A stretch of DNA of 64,000 bases from the NCBI GenBank assembly GCA_003956705.1, contig QZCP01000002.1, positions 330,155 to 394,154 on the forward strand, read 5' to 3'. Position 1 is the stretch's first letter. The number at the start of each line of letters is the position of its first letter. The stretch comes from Brevipalpus yothersi. Its lineage: Eukaryota; Arthropoda; Arachnida; Trombidiformes; Tenuipalpidae. Positions 45,139-55,926 of the stretch are shown here, piece by piece. The position numbers and the translations under genes are program-made. A model generated the notes under the pieces. That model was not told where the DNA came from. It was given only the letters and a program-made list of their open reading frames with translations, and did no database searches.

Positions 45139-45348
45139 GTAGCCCCTCTCTTGAAGCCATTGGCCAGTGAAGCAGCATTTGATTTAAATCGAGTGAGAGA
45201 GGAAGAGAAGAAGAAGAAACTTTCTTATAAGCTTCGGTTTCTATTCCAAGTCGTTCGTAAGACAAGGAACTCACTAGTTTCGAAAATTCTCAAAAAAACG
45301 ATTCGAATGAGATTCAATTCGATCGCAAAAATAGCTGAGGAAAATTAA
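45139..45348 (+). other. Possible orphan exon or small ORF, Lys/Arg-rich
   Basis: An open frame ending in TAA at 45346-45348 encodes a strongly basic segment (EEEKKKKLSYKLRFLFQVV, SKILKKTIRMRF). There is no in-frame ATG at its start; the frame could begin as an exon after the AG near 45135, but the pyrimidine tract there is poor. An AATAAA follows at 45503. Its basic amphipathic character recalls the middle of the secreted protein just upstream, but the alignment is not convincing. Probably not a gene. Confidence 0.12.
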
Positions 45349-46338
45349 CTTTCAGCTTTGAAAATTCTTAGCATATTTCTTTCATTTAAAATTCATTTGT
45401 TGATAATAATTTTGATGCTAAAAGCTTCAATTCTGGCTTCAGTATGTTACTCACTTATATATATATTAGAACTCTAAAGAGTTTATAATGCTGTCCGAGT
45501 TCAATAAAATCTTGAATTCAATAATGATTTTTGTTTAACAACGTCAGGGATATAAACCCAATGATTGAATCAAGATGAATATTCATTGAGCAATTTGGCA
45601 GCCGTTTTTGAGTTTTTAGGAAACATTTTCGATTTAACGCAGGTACATGGAATGGCATCAGGAGAGAGAAACGAGTTATGTACATGATCAGAGAAATGAA
45701 TTTGAATAATATCGTTAATGTGTAGAGTTATTCGTTATTCGACTTGGTTTCTTCTTCTCCTTCTATTCCTTTGACTTTTCCATCAGAGAAATTAGGCATT
45801 CATTAATAAACGACCTAGCTTTATCTTGAACATTTCTAGCTATCATATTTTGATCATGATATTTCGAGTGTTTCAAAGATTTCAAATCAGGCCGCTTGCG
45901 ATTTGGATAGCTTGAAAGTTTTTTTGACATGCCCTGGATGTCTATTGCTCATGGGGCATTCTCTTTGGATTCCATTCCTGTAACTTGAAACTGTGATCAT
46001 TTATTGAACAAGTTAACATCAAGCATCGTACAGGAAAATCAATTCAGCTTCAGGAACAATCCATTTTTCGAAGAAATTATTGAAATAAACTCTTTCTTAT
46101 CGATGCAAATATTGAACATTCTCTTCTTATATGCATAACTTTCATGGTTCCCTACAAAATCTCTCGGGGTTGAATTTTCCTTCCACTAGGCTCTCGCCGT
46201 ACTGATTGGGAAATTATCTTATAATTAAGACTGGAGGCAGTGCTCACTTCGTTCGCTCGCTCGTTGGCTCGGAGTGTGATCTAATGAATCAAAATATGAA
46301 TATTTCTTACAAAATTCCTGAATTCTATGTAAACATAA

Positions 46339-46342
<4 letters not shown>

Positions 46343-46404
<62 letters not shown>
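46343..46404. repeat. (TC)31 microsatellite
   Basis: 62-bp pure TC run about 1 kb upstream of GOPC. Confidence 0.95.
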
Positions 46405-46407
<3 letters not shown>

Positions 46408-47098
46408 AAAATGTTTATCAACAACCCAAAAGAGCCTAACAATGTCCTTAAGCTCGGCTTCCTTAATTGAATATTTTTATTTCATATTAATATGTGATAT
46501 GATAATGAAAGAAATTCGCTCTACAAGTCCGTCGAATGCCAACACGAATGACTGTGATCAAGGATGAAAAAATGCATATCATCTCCTGAGATCAAACTGT
46601 TAAATTAAACTCAATTGAAAAAACTCACCCATTGCGATCAGAATGTTCAGAAAGAAGAGGAAACTATCTGAACAAGACATAATATCTGCAAAGTGCAAGA
46701 ATCAGCGATGATAATTTTTTAATATAATAAAAAAATGAAACAAAATAAAAATCAACAACATCCAAAAACTCATAAAACGATGAATTATTTCAACGTGAAA
46801 ATTAGTTGATACCAAAATCAAGTAATTTTCTTTCAACATTGAAAAATAAAACTCACTTTATTAACATTATCAAATTATTTAATTTATTAACATATTGGCC
46901 TATTTCCACTTGAGCTTCACAAGCTTCATTCACCTGGCGAGTTTGCTTTACATGTTATCAATGTTATATCGACAGTGTGTGTGTTTGTGTTTGTGTTATG
47001 ATCGAGGTGGCATTTTTTTGTGAGTAATTTAATTTAATTCATTAGTAGTAACATTTCACACACACAGATTGTGGCCACAACCAAGTAACACACCTTAA

Positions 47099-47124
47099 CA
47101 CACACACACACACACACACACACA
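47099..47124. repeat. (CA)n microsatellite
   Basis: CA/AC run about 300 bp upstream of the GOPC start codon. Confidence 0.9.
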
Positions 47125-47415
47125 ATCTTTGTCACATCTATTATTTATTACAGCCTTTCAATTACATGTACATGAGATAGTGTGTTTACACTCAACTGTG
47201 GTTGCTATTTTGTTTCTCTCTTTTTTCGGATGCTTTTGTTTTCTCCAATCAAATTGAATCAATTTTTGATAATGTCCACAATTGTGTTCGATAGAATTTG
47301 ATTCGTTGTCATCATCTCTATCATCTCATCAGAATCTGGAGGTGATCATTGGCAAGTATTTTGGATGATTTGGATGATTCCAATTGAAATTGGAATCCAG
47401 TGTTAAGTGTGGATC

Positions 47416-49094
47416 ATGGCCAACAGTGACAACAATAGTAGTAATAGTAACAACAGTGGCATTCTACAAGGCAAGTCAGAAAAGTCAAATTGGATTTCTA
47501 TTGCTGGAATGAAATGGTTGGACATACTTGAGAAAGAATTTGACAAAGCATTCACCGATCTAGATGTGATCATTGGACACTTTGAGGAGGATTCAAATGA
47601 ACATCATTTTTTTGATGCAAGACAGAGAATGGGTGATGTTGCGTCCATATTTTTACAGCTTGCCCATAAAGCATCGATTGTTTTTGAGGCCAACAGCAGA
47701 TTGGAAAAAGAGCAATTACAATTGAGAGATAAGTTGATCGAAGTGGAAGCGGAAAAAAAGATGCTGGAAAAACAATTAGAATCCAAGATCACACAATTGA
47801 ACACAATTGCCGAAACATATCATTCGAAAAGGAAGCCTGATCAACGTGTAATGCCTCTATCATTGCCCAATCGGACGAATAATGGTCTCACTGATGGTCA
47901 AGAGTTTGATTTGATTCATGCTCAACAAGAAATAAAACATCTTAGACAGGAGAATGTATCATTACGTAAAAATTTACTCAATTTAGAGAGTGAATTATTG
48001 GGTGCCAAATTGAAATCAAGATATTTAGATAAAGAATTATCCGGTAGAATACAGCAACTTCAACTTTTGAGTAAGTAGCGTGTAGATAATCATTTTCTAT
48101 TCAATTTTTTGTTCCACAATATATCTTCACTATCTATTCATTGATCCCTAACTATCATTCCAATAGGTAAGCCTGATCTTCGTTCGTTCGATCAAGATCG
48201 TGTTTGGAATCAATTAGAAGCCGAAATTCATCTCCATCGACACAAGACCGTTGTTCGTGCCTGTAGAAATCAATCACCATCTTGCTCAAGTTCATCAAAA
48301 GACTTACCACCTGGCCATGAGTATGAATTGTTGAAGAAAAGACAGGGTGTCGGTGATTTGAGAGATGTAGTCATAGAACGAAAGCCGGATGAAGGACTTG
48401 GAATTTCGTTTGTCGGTGGAAAAGAGCATGGTTTACCAGTTTTAATATCTGAAATTCATCCTAACACTCCAGCTTCGAGGTAGGATACTTGTGTTGAGCT
48501 CAACTTTCCCCTCTTATTTTCTCATCATTTCATTGCTTTTTACTTGTCAGATGTGGCTGTCTTTACGTTGGAGATGCCATCATCAGTGTCAATGGCATTG
48601 ATCTTCGTGGTGTAAGACATGAAGAGGCAGCAGAGATAGTTTCTAAGCAGGTAAATAATTGGATTAGTGAATAGCAAGTTTCTGGAAATATTTTCCGGGG
48701 AATAGATCTGATTTTCAAGACTTCTGAAAATTTCAATCCTTCATTGCAGCAAGGAAGCATCATGAATATGCAAGTATTTTTCGTTGCTCCGGATGAAAAT
48801 AGTGACGATGAGGAGGAACCAGATAGTCAGATACATTTTTTATCACCTGAAATTATGTCACAAATAGATGAGGACAAAGGTGAAGGACAAGATACGGGAT
48901 CAGCTGGATCTGAAGGTGATGCATTGTCCTCCGTAACCGATACCATTCCAGTTTCACCGAATAAATTTTATCCTGGTGTAGCACAATTGTGTACCGAAAA
49001 TCTTGGTCCTGAGACTCCGAGAGTGCCGAGTCCAGCTCTTAGATCGTATGCTTCATGTGCTACTAATTCCAGGAAAGAGACTTTAATCGACTGA
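47416..49094 (+). CDS. GOPC: Golgi-associated PDZ and coiled-coil protein GOPC (PIST/CAL)
   Basis: GOPC is a peripheral trans-Golgi adaptor that binds cargo tails through its PDZ domain and small GTPases/syntaxin 6 through its coiled coil, directing membrane proteins to surface or lysosome. Exons are 47416-48070, 48167-48479, 48551-48650 and 48750-49094, giving 470 residues. The ATG at 47416 is the first in frame. A Ser/Asn-rich leader is followed by MKWLDILEKEFDKAFTDLDV, the family N-terminus. Coiled coils follow (residues of about 80-140 and 165-218), then LDKELSGRIQQLQLL and VWNQLEAEIHLHRHK. The PDZ domain spans about 285-364 with carboxylate loop GLGI and GGKEHGLPVLISEIHP. The tail after the PDZ (FFVAPDENSDDEEEPDSQ) follows vertebrate GOPC. 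Part of the last exon and the 3' flank are duplicated downstream (50798-52442). Confidence 0.96.
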
Positions 49095-49911
49095 GAGTCG
49101 AATTTTTCTAATCACAAATGTGCACCTATCAATGGATTTGACGAATCTCTTGTGCAATCTTTACTTCAATGCTTATGAAAAGAAAAAATTTTCGCATTAT
49201 TTAATAGAGAGCCTTATTATAATATGAATATTTGTACTACACACATCCTACAAGCATCAACACATTGCAGACTAAAATAGTCACAAACCTTTTTCCCCCA
49301 TAATCACACTAAATCATAAATATATTTAATAAAAAAGGATTTAACATCTTTATTGAAACCAATGAATGTACACATTTTGCATTTTACAAAATATTTAGCC
49401 CCTCATCAGTCTGTATGTACATATTATCATCATTCACAAACAACACATACAAATTTAACTCTTTCAACCATCATCGAGAGCGAGAGATACATTAATTGTA
49501 TTTGAGTAAGTGAATCGTAAACCAACTGTCTAGTCTCTATCTCTCTGTGATCCATTCCATCAAGTGAACACATTATCATCCATCTCACACACCAAACTAA
49601 ACCAAACTTTGGTTACCAAAGATATATTCTGATCAACCAACAACAGGTCAAACTTTAGGGACAAAAGATCAACATTCAACATTCAACATCCATTTTATTT
49701 TTTTGCTCTTCTTTTGAATCCCGCTTCTATGTCTAATGATCAAAGGAGGAAAAAATTTTTTCACCAACAACCATCTTCATCACATGGTCATGATTCTGAA
49801 TCAGAATTTCTGATGGATATTATGTGCATATTGTGTTGAAATTAATTTTTGGAGTTTTTCAATGATCAAGTTTGATTGTGATGATTTAACGGTGATTTAT
49901 TGTCGAGAAAG
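48847..49911 (+). repeat. Segmental duplication, copy 1 (GOPC 3' end plus downstream flank)
   Basis: This stretch, from inside GOPC exon 4 to about 90 bp before the Ig-like gene start, is repeated in the same orientation at 50798-52442. Long near-identical blocks include the GAGGACAAAGGTGAAGGACA coding block, the 3' UTR around TTAATAGAGAGCCTTATTAT, the AATAAA region and the block ending in GATCAAGTTTGATTGTGAT. Copy 1 keeps the intact GOPC coding end and is taken as the original. Confidence 0.88.
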
Positions 49912-50003
49912 TGTTCCTCCATCTTGTATTATCCGTTATTCTATTATGATTCATTTTACAATCCAATAGATTACAGGGTTTTAAGTTAATCACTCATCGA
50001 ATT
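49095..50003. other. Intergenic: GOPC 3' UTR and 5' flank of the Ig-like gene
   Basis: About 900 bp, nearly all of it part of duplication copy 1. It contains the GOPC poly(A) signal. The last ~90 bp before the Ig-like gene ATG are not shared with copy 2. Confidence 0.8.
49328..49333 (+). terminator. Poly(A) signal AATAAA of GOPC
   Basis: AATAAA about 235 nt after the GOPC stop codon, the first clear hexamer in the 3' flank. An identical hexamer occurs in the duplicated copy at 51057. Confidence 0.5.
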
Positions 50004-50750
50004 ATGCTGATAGATGAAATTAAAAAATTTACGATTATTATCACAATAATCATTAATCATGTGGGGTTACTTGTGAATGGAAAGGAGATAAAACGTATCT
50101 ATATTCCGGGCTCAAAAAAATCGTACGGTATTCGGTGTGAATTTCCTGAAGGATCTTCAAATATAACTTGGTACAAAAATGGTGAAATACTCAAAATTGA
50201 TCATTCTTACATGAACTGGAATGTAGATGGAAAATTTATTGATCTCACATTCAATAAGCCTGACTGGGCTAGAGATTCGGGAATTTATGAATGTAACGAT
50301 AATATGTATGAATTGGTTGATGATTTGGGCAGAATATATCATGAACCCAAACCAGAGCCAATCAAACCAGAGGAACCGTTCAATATTTTTGGTTTACTAT
50401 CCATTCGCTTTGATGCTCTCACAATCTGGACACTTGTGTGGATCACAATTTTTACCCTCTTCTTACTGGTTAGTCTGTTTACCTCTTATGCGAAGTATGG
50501 ATTGTGCAATGAAGATATTAAAATAGAGCGCGAAGTGATATTACTTCCGGATAGACGTGAAGATGAGGAGAAAGAAAGATTAGAGAAAAAGATTCAAGAA
50601 GAAGAAGAAGGAGAAGGAGACGAGATAGAAACACAACTGATATATTCAAGAGTAAGGAAACCTTCCAAAAGAGAAACTAAAGAAAAAGTTCGACCACCAA
50701 CTGGGCTGAAACTTAAAAAGACCAGAGCAAAGTCTCCTAGTAAAAAATAG
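50004..50750 (+). CDS. Unrecognised single-exon Ig-like type I membrane protein, 248 residues
   Basis: An intact, intronless frame from ATG 50004. Residues 8-25 are hydrophobic (KFTIIITIIINHVGLLVNG) and fit a signal peptide. An Ig-like domain follows: Cys45 (GIRCEF), core Trp56 (ITWYKNG) and DSGIYEC with Cys97, the usual Cys-Trp-DxGxYxC pattern with 52 residues between cysteines. A Pro/Glu-rich stalk (HEPKPEPIKPEEPF) leads to a transmembrane helix at about 139-161. The cytoplasmic tail of about 85 residues is highly charged, with an acidic run (EEEEGEGDE) and a basic Ser/Lys C-terminus (RAKSPSKK). I cannot name the family; basigin-like or other small Ig receptors are alternatives. It lies between the two copies of the GOPC-end duplication, so its 5' flank and poly(A) signal both derive from duplicated sequence. 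The lack of introns is unusual among its neighbours. Confidence 0.8.
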   Translation: MLIDEIKKFTIIITIIINHVGLLVNGKEIKRIYIPGSKKSYGIRCEFPEGSSNITWYKNGEILKIDHSYMNWNVDGKFIDLTFNKPDWARDSGIYECNDNMYELVDDLGRIYHEPKPEPIKPEEPFNIFGLLSIRFDALTIWTLVWITIFTLFLLVSLFTSYAKYGLCNEDIKIEREVILLPDRREDEEKERLEKKIQEEEEGEGDEIETQLIYSRVRKPSKRETKEKVRPPTGLKLKKTRAKSPSKK

Positions 50751-50797
50751 CACTTAAATTCCTCGGACCAATCAAGATTCTGCTACGAAACAAAATC

Positions 50798-52442
50798 CCC
50801 GAAATTGTGTCTAAAATAGATGAGGACAAAGGTGAAGGACAATATATGGGATCAGCTGGATCTGACGAATCTCTTGTGTAATCATTACTTCAATGCTAAT
50901 GAAAAGAGAGAATTTTCGCATTATTTAATAGAGAGCCTTATTATATAATATGAATATTTGTACTACACACATCCTGCAAACATCAACACATTGCAGACTA
51001 AAAAATAGTCACAAACCTTTTCCCCCATAACCACACACTAAATCATGAATATATTTAATAAAAAAGGATTTAACATCTTTATTGAAACCTATGTGTACCT
51101 ATTGCATTTTACAAAATATTTAGCCCCTCATCACCTTCAACAACCAGATACTTATTATTCCTCTAGATTGATCAGTCGGCGCAATTAAGATAATTTTCAA
51201 GAGCCTCGATAAGAAGTGTCACTCTTGAAGCTAAAAGCAAAAAAAAAGAAAGATCATCAAGATAAAATATTCAAGTTCTGATCAATCATAAATGTTGAGA
51301 GCCTTTTTGTAAATTTTTTTCTCTCGAATGGACAGATTCTAGCCTAAAATTTTTTCGATTAGTTACTCTTGAGTACTTTCTCTCTCTCTCTCTCTCAAAA
51401 ATCATTCATTGAACAATTGATTGATGGTATATTCAAGACACGGATCCTTGAATTCCAAGAAAGAGAGAGGATACAAGTTGACGGTTTATCTGGCAAAATA
51501 ATCAGAATTTCCGGACAAAGTATTCAGCTAATTTGTTACTCTATGAAGAAAGTCGGGAGAAGAAAAAAAATTCGCGGAATGCATTATCACATTATCAGCA
51601 CATTATGAATTCATGAACATGTTACAACAGAACGTGGAAAAGAGAGAAAGAAAATCGAAGGATTCTAAATATAATGAACACTCGTTCAACAATTGTTGGT
51701 TGGAATGGAAAAAATGACTATTAGTCTGATTATCTTTATATTCCATCAAAAATTCGACTAGCCTCTCTCTGCATAGTAAATACCCTCAGCACACACACAT
51801 ATACACGTTAATTGTAACTGAGCAAACGTTTTATCAGGCTAAACAAAAGTAACTACTCAAAGAAGGATAAAGTAATGCAATTGATGTTGAGCTTCTTTTT
51901 TCACCAACGAAACAGTAGCTCAATGTGTATATACATATTATCATCATCATTCACCCAGCCACACTTACAAAGTTAACTCTTTCAACCATCATCGAGAGAG
52001 AGAGATACATTAATTGCATTTGAGTAAGTGAATCGTAAACCAACTGTCTAGTCTCTATCTCTCTGTGATCCATTCCATCAAGTGAACACATTATCATCCA
52101 TCACACCATCAAAGATAAACTCTGATGATCAACTCTGATCAACTCTGATCACAACCAACAGGTCAAACTTTAGACTAGGATAAAAGTTGGGACACAAGAT
52201 AAACATTAACGTTCAACATCCATTTTATTTTTTTTTTGCTCTTCTTTCGAATCCCGCTTCTGGTGTCTCATGATCAAAGGAAGAGAAAAAATTTTTTCTC
52301 ACCAACAACCCATCCTCATCACATGGTCATCATCATTCTGATGAATGTATGATGTGCATATTATGTTGAAATTAATTTTTGGAGTTTTTCAATGATCAAG
52401 TTTGATTGTGATTTGATGGTGTCTGATTGTGTGCGAAAGTTT
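50798..52442 (+). repeat. Segmental duplication, copy 2, with an internal deletion and a ~790-bp insertion
   Basis: Same-orientation copy of 48847-49911. A remnant of GOPC exon 4 (to about 50863) jumps directly to 3' UTR sequence: about 228 bp present in copy 1 are missing, and the join falls at the short near-repeat GGATCTGA/GGATTTGA, as expected of microhomology-mediated deletion. At about 51134-51921 copy 2 has extra sequence not present in copy 1. Similarity resumes until about 20 bp before the start of the four-exon membrane-protein gene. The GOPC coding remnant is not functional. Confidence 0.88.
51057..51062 (+). terminator. Duplicated GOPC poly(A) signal, probably used by the Ig-like gene
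   Basis: AATAAA about 307 nt after the stop of the Ig-like gene, inside duplication copy 2. It corresponds to the GOPC signal at 49328-49333 with matching flanks. Use by the Ig-like gene is inferred from position. Confidence 0.45.
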
Positions 52443-52461
52443 GGCTTTTTTTTGATTTTCA

Positions 52462-54539
52462 ATGGAAAATTGGACACTTTTGTTGGCACTTTTGATTGCC
52501 AGTTTTTTTGAGGCTACTTGTGATCCATGTGTTGATGGTAATTTTGATTCGATCACATGTAGTCTCAATGGCCGATTGTATGTGACACGAAATAACAATC
52601 TTTATCGTGGACATTGTGATCGTCTACCGTATAGTATTGATCAAGAAGTGGACATACTTGTGTCACCATCATCAAGACCGGTCAAAATACTTGCTTCGGT
52701 GGTTGATCATGAGAATACTGTCTACTTTTTTGAGGTAAGTATTTTTTTTCTCTTATTTCAGTAATTTGCATAGATGGTTTAGGGCCTGATATTGATTGTG
52801 GATAATTTTTCTTAATCCAGAGAGATCAAGTGATAGTGATGATCAATTCGTTTACCGTTTCGCTGCCCATTGGATCTGTGTTTCGAGATTTCACGGATAT
52901 TGTTATGTGGGCTGTACTTATACCGTCTCCGGAAGATCTTCGAAAACGAATAATGTCTAATCAAATACTTCAAATTTATACCACATCAGGGCAAATTTAT
53001 GATTACAATAGGAAAGATGTGGTAAAAGGGTTACCTGTGTGGAGTCAAACCGCTTTGAGGTGGTTAGATAATACTAAAAACTTGCCAAAAAATATTCAAA
53101 AATTGGACTCAAAAACTCGTCCAATTCGAATTCGGCCGTACCTTAAACCGAAACTTCAATTACTTCATATCGTTGGAATAAGAGGTACTTGGATTGTTGC
53201 TTTATCTCGACAAAATTCAAATCTGATCTATGGAGAGACCAGCCGAGCAATGTGTCCACCCTTGCTATACGTAAGCATTATTCATCTTTTCCGTTCCTCA
53301 TTAGCCAACGATCAATCGATTGATTTGCATGTTTAATTTTGGAAATTTGCTATTTGATTGTTGCTGAATATTTCCCTTTCCTCTCGATGAACTGCCTGTT
53401 TTTCTGAAAGTTTGTATCAACTGAAATCATTCATATGATAAGTCTTGATTCTCATTTCCTCTCTTTTTTCATCTCTCTCTCTCTCTCTTTCTTTCTTTCT
53501 CTCTCTTCCTCTCTCAATTATCATCATTCTCTTTCATCAGTTTTGGAGTTTACGTAATTGTGCCCTAAACCCAAAGCAACTTCGTGTAGTTACCACCGAA
53601 GATCTCTTCAGTTGTGTTTCGCCTAGACACTGTAAGTTTATTGTTTCACTCATCTTGTTTTCCGTTATTTTCGTCTACAGTAATTGAAAATTGCCTTTAT
53701 ACATTGTAGTGCCCAGAAACTTGAGAGTAACTTTTTCGCACTCGTCATTGTTCATTTTCTTCTCCTCCCTAGTCTTGAATATTTTCACTGTATTCTATTG
53801 GATATCTATTGGTCTCGTTTGCCTTGGAGCTCTTCTAGTCTTCCGATTCATCATCAAATCTTGTCCCAATTGCCAAAGTGGTGGCGTTGAAGAGTCTGAG
53901 TCATCATCAGAAGTGAGCAATGAAGACAATGAAGACGTTGAGCAGCCAAACTTGCCACCAAGAACGCGAAAAGCACGAAGACGCTCTCGTAGTCCTCGAA
54001 ATCGACAAAGATATCGTGAAAGATCACGTGAGCTACATCGCTATATAAACTTTGTGAACACCGTTAATCAACAATTTCCTCTTGGAACTGCAAATGTGAT
54101 CAACCACAAATCGGCTGTTGTTCACAACAGTGTACCTATCACTCAAGCCGAACAATCGGCTCTACTCCCACCTCCAATTAAGCCATTACCAGTTTCCCTG
54201 GATCAAAATCTTCGAGCTTCAACTCAAGACTTACAATTGCAAGAGATAACCGAGCCTGAGCCCCAACCACAACAACAACAACAACAACAATCAGAGGAAC
54301 CCTACACAGAAATGATGTCGGATGATGTGTATACACATTCCAAAGAGATTGATGCGGAACCTGCTTCGAGGAACTCAATTGAAGCTGACTATGGTATCAT
54401 CTCATCACCTTCTGAACCTTTTCAATCACAAGTTCCGAAAATTTTGAAAGTATCCGATGTTTACCTCGATAATGAGGGTAAGATTCTCCATCATCAGTCA
54501 TCTAACAATTCTCTTCATTACTGTTCAGTGGACAATTGA
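52462..54539 (+). CDS. Unrecognised type I membrane protein B, 547 residues, 4 exons
   Basis: Exons are 52462-52734, 52821-53270, 53541-53631 and 53710-54539 (phases 0, 0, 1). ATG 52462 starts a signal peptide (WTLLLALLIASFFEATC). The ectodomain (about 20-282) has several cysteines (DPCVDGNF, ITCSLNG, GHCDR, MCPP, LRNCAL, FSCVSP) and beta-rich stretches such as NGRLYVTRNNNLYRG and ENTVYFFERDQVIVM, which weakly recall hemopexin-type repeats; that resemblance is only an impression. A hydrophobic segment at about 284-320 (IFTVFYWISIGLVCLGALLV) is the membrane anchor. The cytoplasmic tail of about 225 residues holds an acidic patch, an Arg/Ser-rich run (RKARRRSRSPRNRQRYRERS), Pro-rich parts, a Gln run and tyrosines in possible signalling contexts (YTEMM, YGIISSP). 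I do not recognise the family. Its 5' flank is shared with the Ig-like gene by duplication. It is convergent with PELP1. Confidence 0.82.
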
Positions 54540-55926
54540 ATACATTCCAGTGATTCAAATTTTCATGACTCAATTTTCATGATACAGCTTCCGATTTTTG
54601 TTTCATTACGCATGTTAAGCTGCTTCTTCTTTTCTTTCAAAATGTTCATTCTTTTCCTCAGTCAAAAATCAAGGTCATCATTCCATGTTCTTATTGGAGA
54701 CACCTCTGTGAAAGAATTGGCTTTAGCGTACCATAACTTATTGCTCAATAGATTACTCATCTCATCCGCTATTGAGATTTAATTATTATTTTTCCATTTT
54801 CACTGCCTCTGGAATTGAATGGACTGGTGAGAGGTTATTTCCAGGACCTCGCTGAACTCTCTGACAAGCCAGTTCACCAATTTTTTCAAATTCACATTAA
54901 AGGTTAAATACTCCAATCGATCAATTATTTGCTTTCGAAAGTCAGTAAGAACACTTATTAACCACCTGATGGGCTGGCTCAAACTTGAGCACTTCAAGCC
55001 GCTCATGAAAATTCAAACATGAAAACAGCTCTTTCATGGTGAAAGGCTTACCGTTTCCACATTCTTATGGTGAGTATCCTTCAAGTTCAAACCCTGTGTC
55101 AGTAGAAATACTATCGAAATATATGCATTTGAGTCTCAATAGCATGATTCATCTGAAAGTTCATTTTATATGAATATGATTTTGAGCTCACAGTCTGACC
55201 AACTGATCGTAGAAAAATCGTATAAAAATCGAGAACCACTAATTAATCATCTCGAAAAAGTTCAATTACATCTTGAGTAGAGTGCTATTTTCGGTTATCA
55301 GAGGGTTCAGATGGAGACTATGATCTGCTCTTTCGAAGCTTTACAGTTAAATTTTAAGAATGTGTCCAGGTGTTTTGACCACGAAACTCCTACCAACATG
55401 GCCCATGGGCAAAATTTGACCACTCATTGATCCACTTCTGTGTTGTGAAAGCTTCAGCAGCATTGAACAAAAGGTAATAGATGACTTGACTCTATTTCTC
55501 TCTATTAATCCGCGAATCCTTTCTCCTTTTCTCTCTGTCTTCTCCATGCACTTCCGTTTCCGGCCAACATGATGTTTTTGTGTTGATATAAACAGCGTTT
55601 CGCTACTCATCTAGCTGGCTGTAAACTGTATCCACTATCGAACAATATTCATGGTAACTGTTAATAGAAGATGAACAGTCAAATTATGGAAGCATCGAGT
55701 GATGATTAACAGCCAAATCCATGACCAAAAATAAGAGAGGAGCAATGAGCTATCCAATTCACTTGTGAATGGCTCTGCGACACACACAATCATTTGGAAT
55801 ACTTGCATTTGGGTCTCAATAGCATGATTGATCTGAAAGTTCATTTTATATGAATGAATATGATTTTGAGCACACGGTCTGATCAACTGATCACAGAAAA
55901 ATTGTATAAAAATGGAGAACCACTAT
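54540..55926. other. Convergent intergenic region with a decayed PELP1 3'-end copy
   Basis: About 1.4 kb between membrane protein B and the PELP1 stop. It contains a ~195-bp copy of the PELP1 3' end (55122-55316) in the same orientation as the real one at 55802-55999. Nothing else was recognised; open frames here are short. Confidence 0.8.
55122..55316 (-). pseudogene. Partial duplicate of the PELP1-like 3' end (nonfunctional)
   Basis: Closely matches 55802-55999, covering the last ~22 codons of the PELP1-like gene plus 3' flank. The translated copy still reads ...SDNRK-stop-HSTQDVIELFRDD: a GAG codon of the real gene is TAG here, and no upstream coding sequence is present. It is a dead fragment from a local duplication about 680 bp away. 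Confidence 0.85.

Larger units (their letters stand above)
44696..47415. other. Intergenic region with GC-rich spots, a long CT microsatellite and an orphan ORF
   Basis: About 2.7 kb upstream of GOPC. It holds two short GC-rich CTCG-type patches (about 45050-45086 and 46235-46272) in otherwise AT-rich DNA, a (TC)31 run at 46343-46404, a (CA)n run at 47099-47124 and a 65-codon plus-strand frame ending at 45348. A second AATAAA lies at 45503-45508. No gene model could be supported. Confidence 0.7.
50751..52461. other. Intergenic: duplicated GOPC end, insertion, and 5' flank of membrane protein B
   Basis: About 1.7 kb almost wholly occupied by duplication copy 2 and the sequence inserted in it. 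The insertion contains a short (CT)n run (51379-51396) and a 79-codon frame with no recognisable product. Confidence 0.8.

Noticed and set aside
49715..49735. tRNA-like T-loop motif near GAATCCCGC (also near 52247)
   Set aside because: Only the B-box-like stretch is present; no A box, acceptor stem or anticodon arm could be folded upstream. The two occurrences are explained by the segmental duplication.
53640..53709. Alternative acceptor at about 53680 for the last exon of membrane protein B
   Set aside because: Reading on from that AG in the required phase meets a stop at 53707-53709; the AG at 53708-53709 keeps the long frame open and adjoins the membrane segment.
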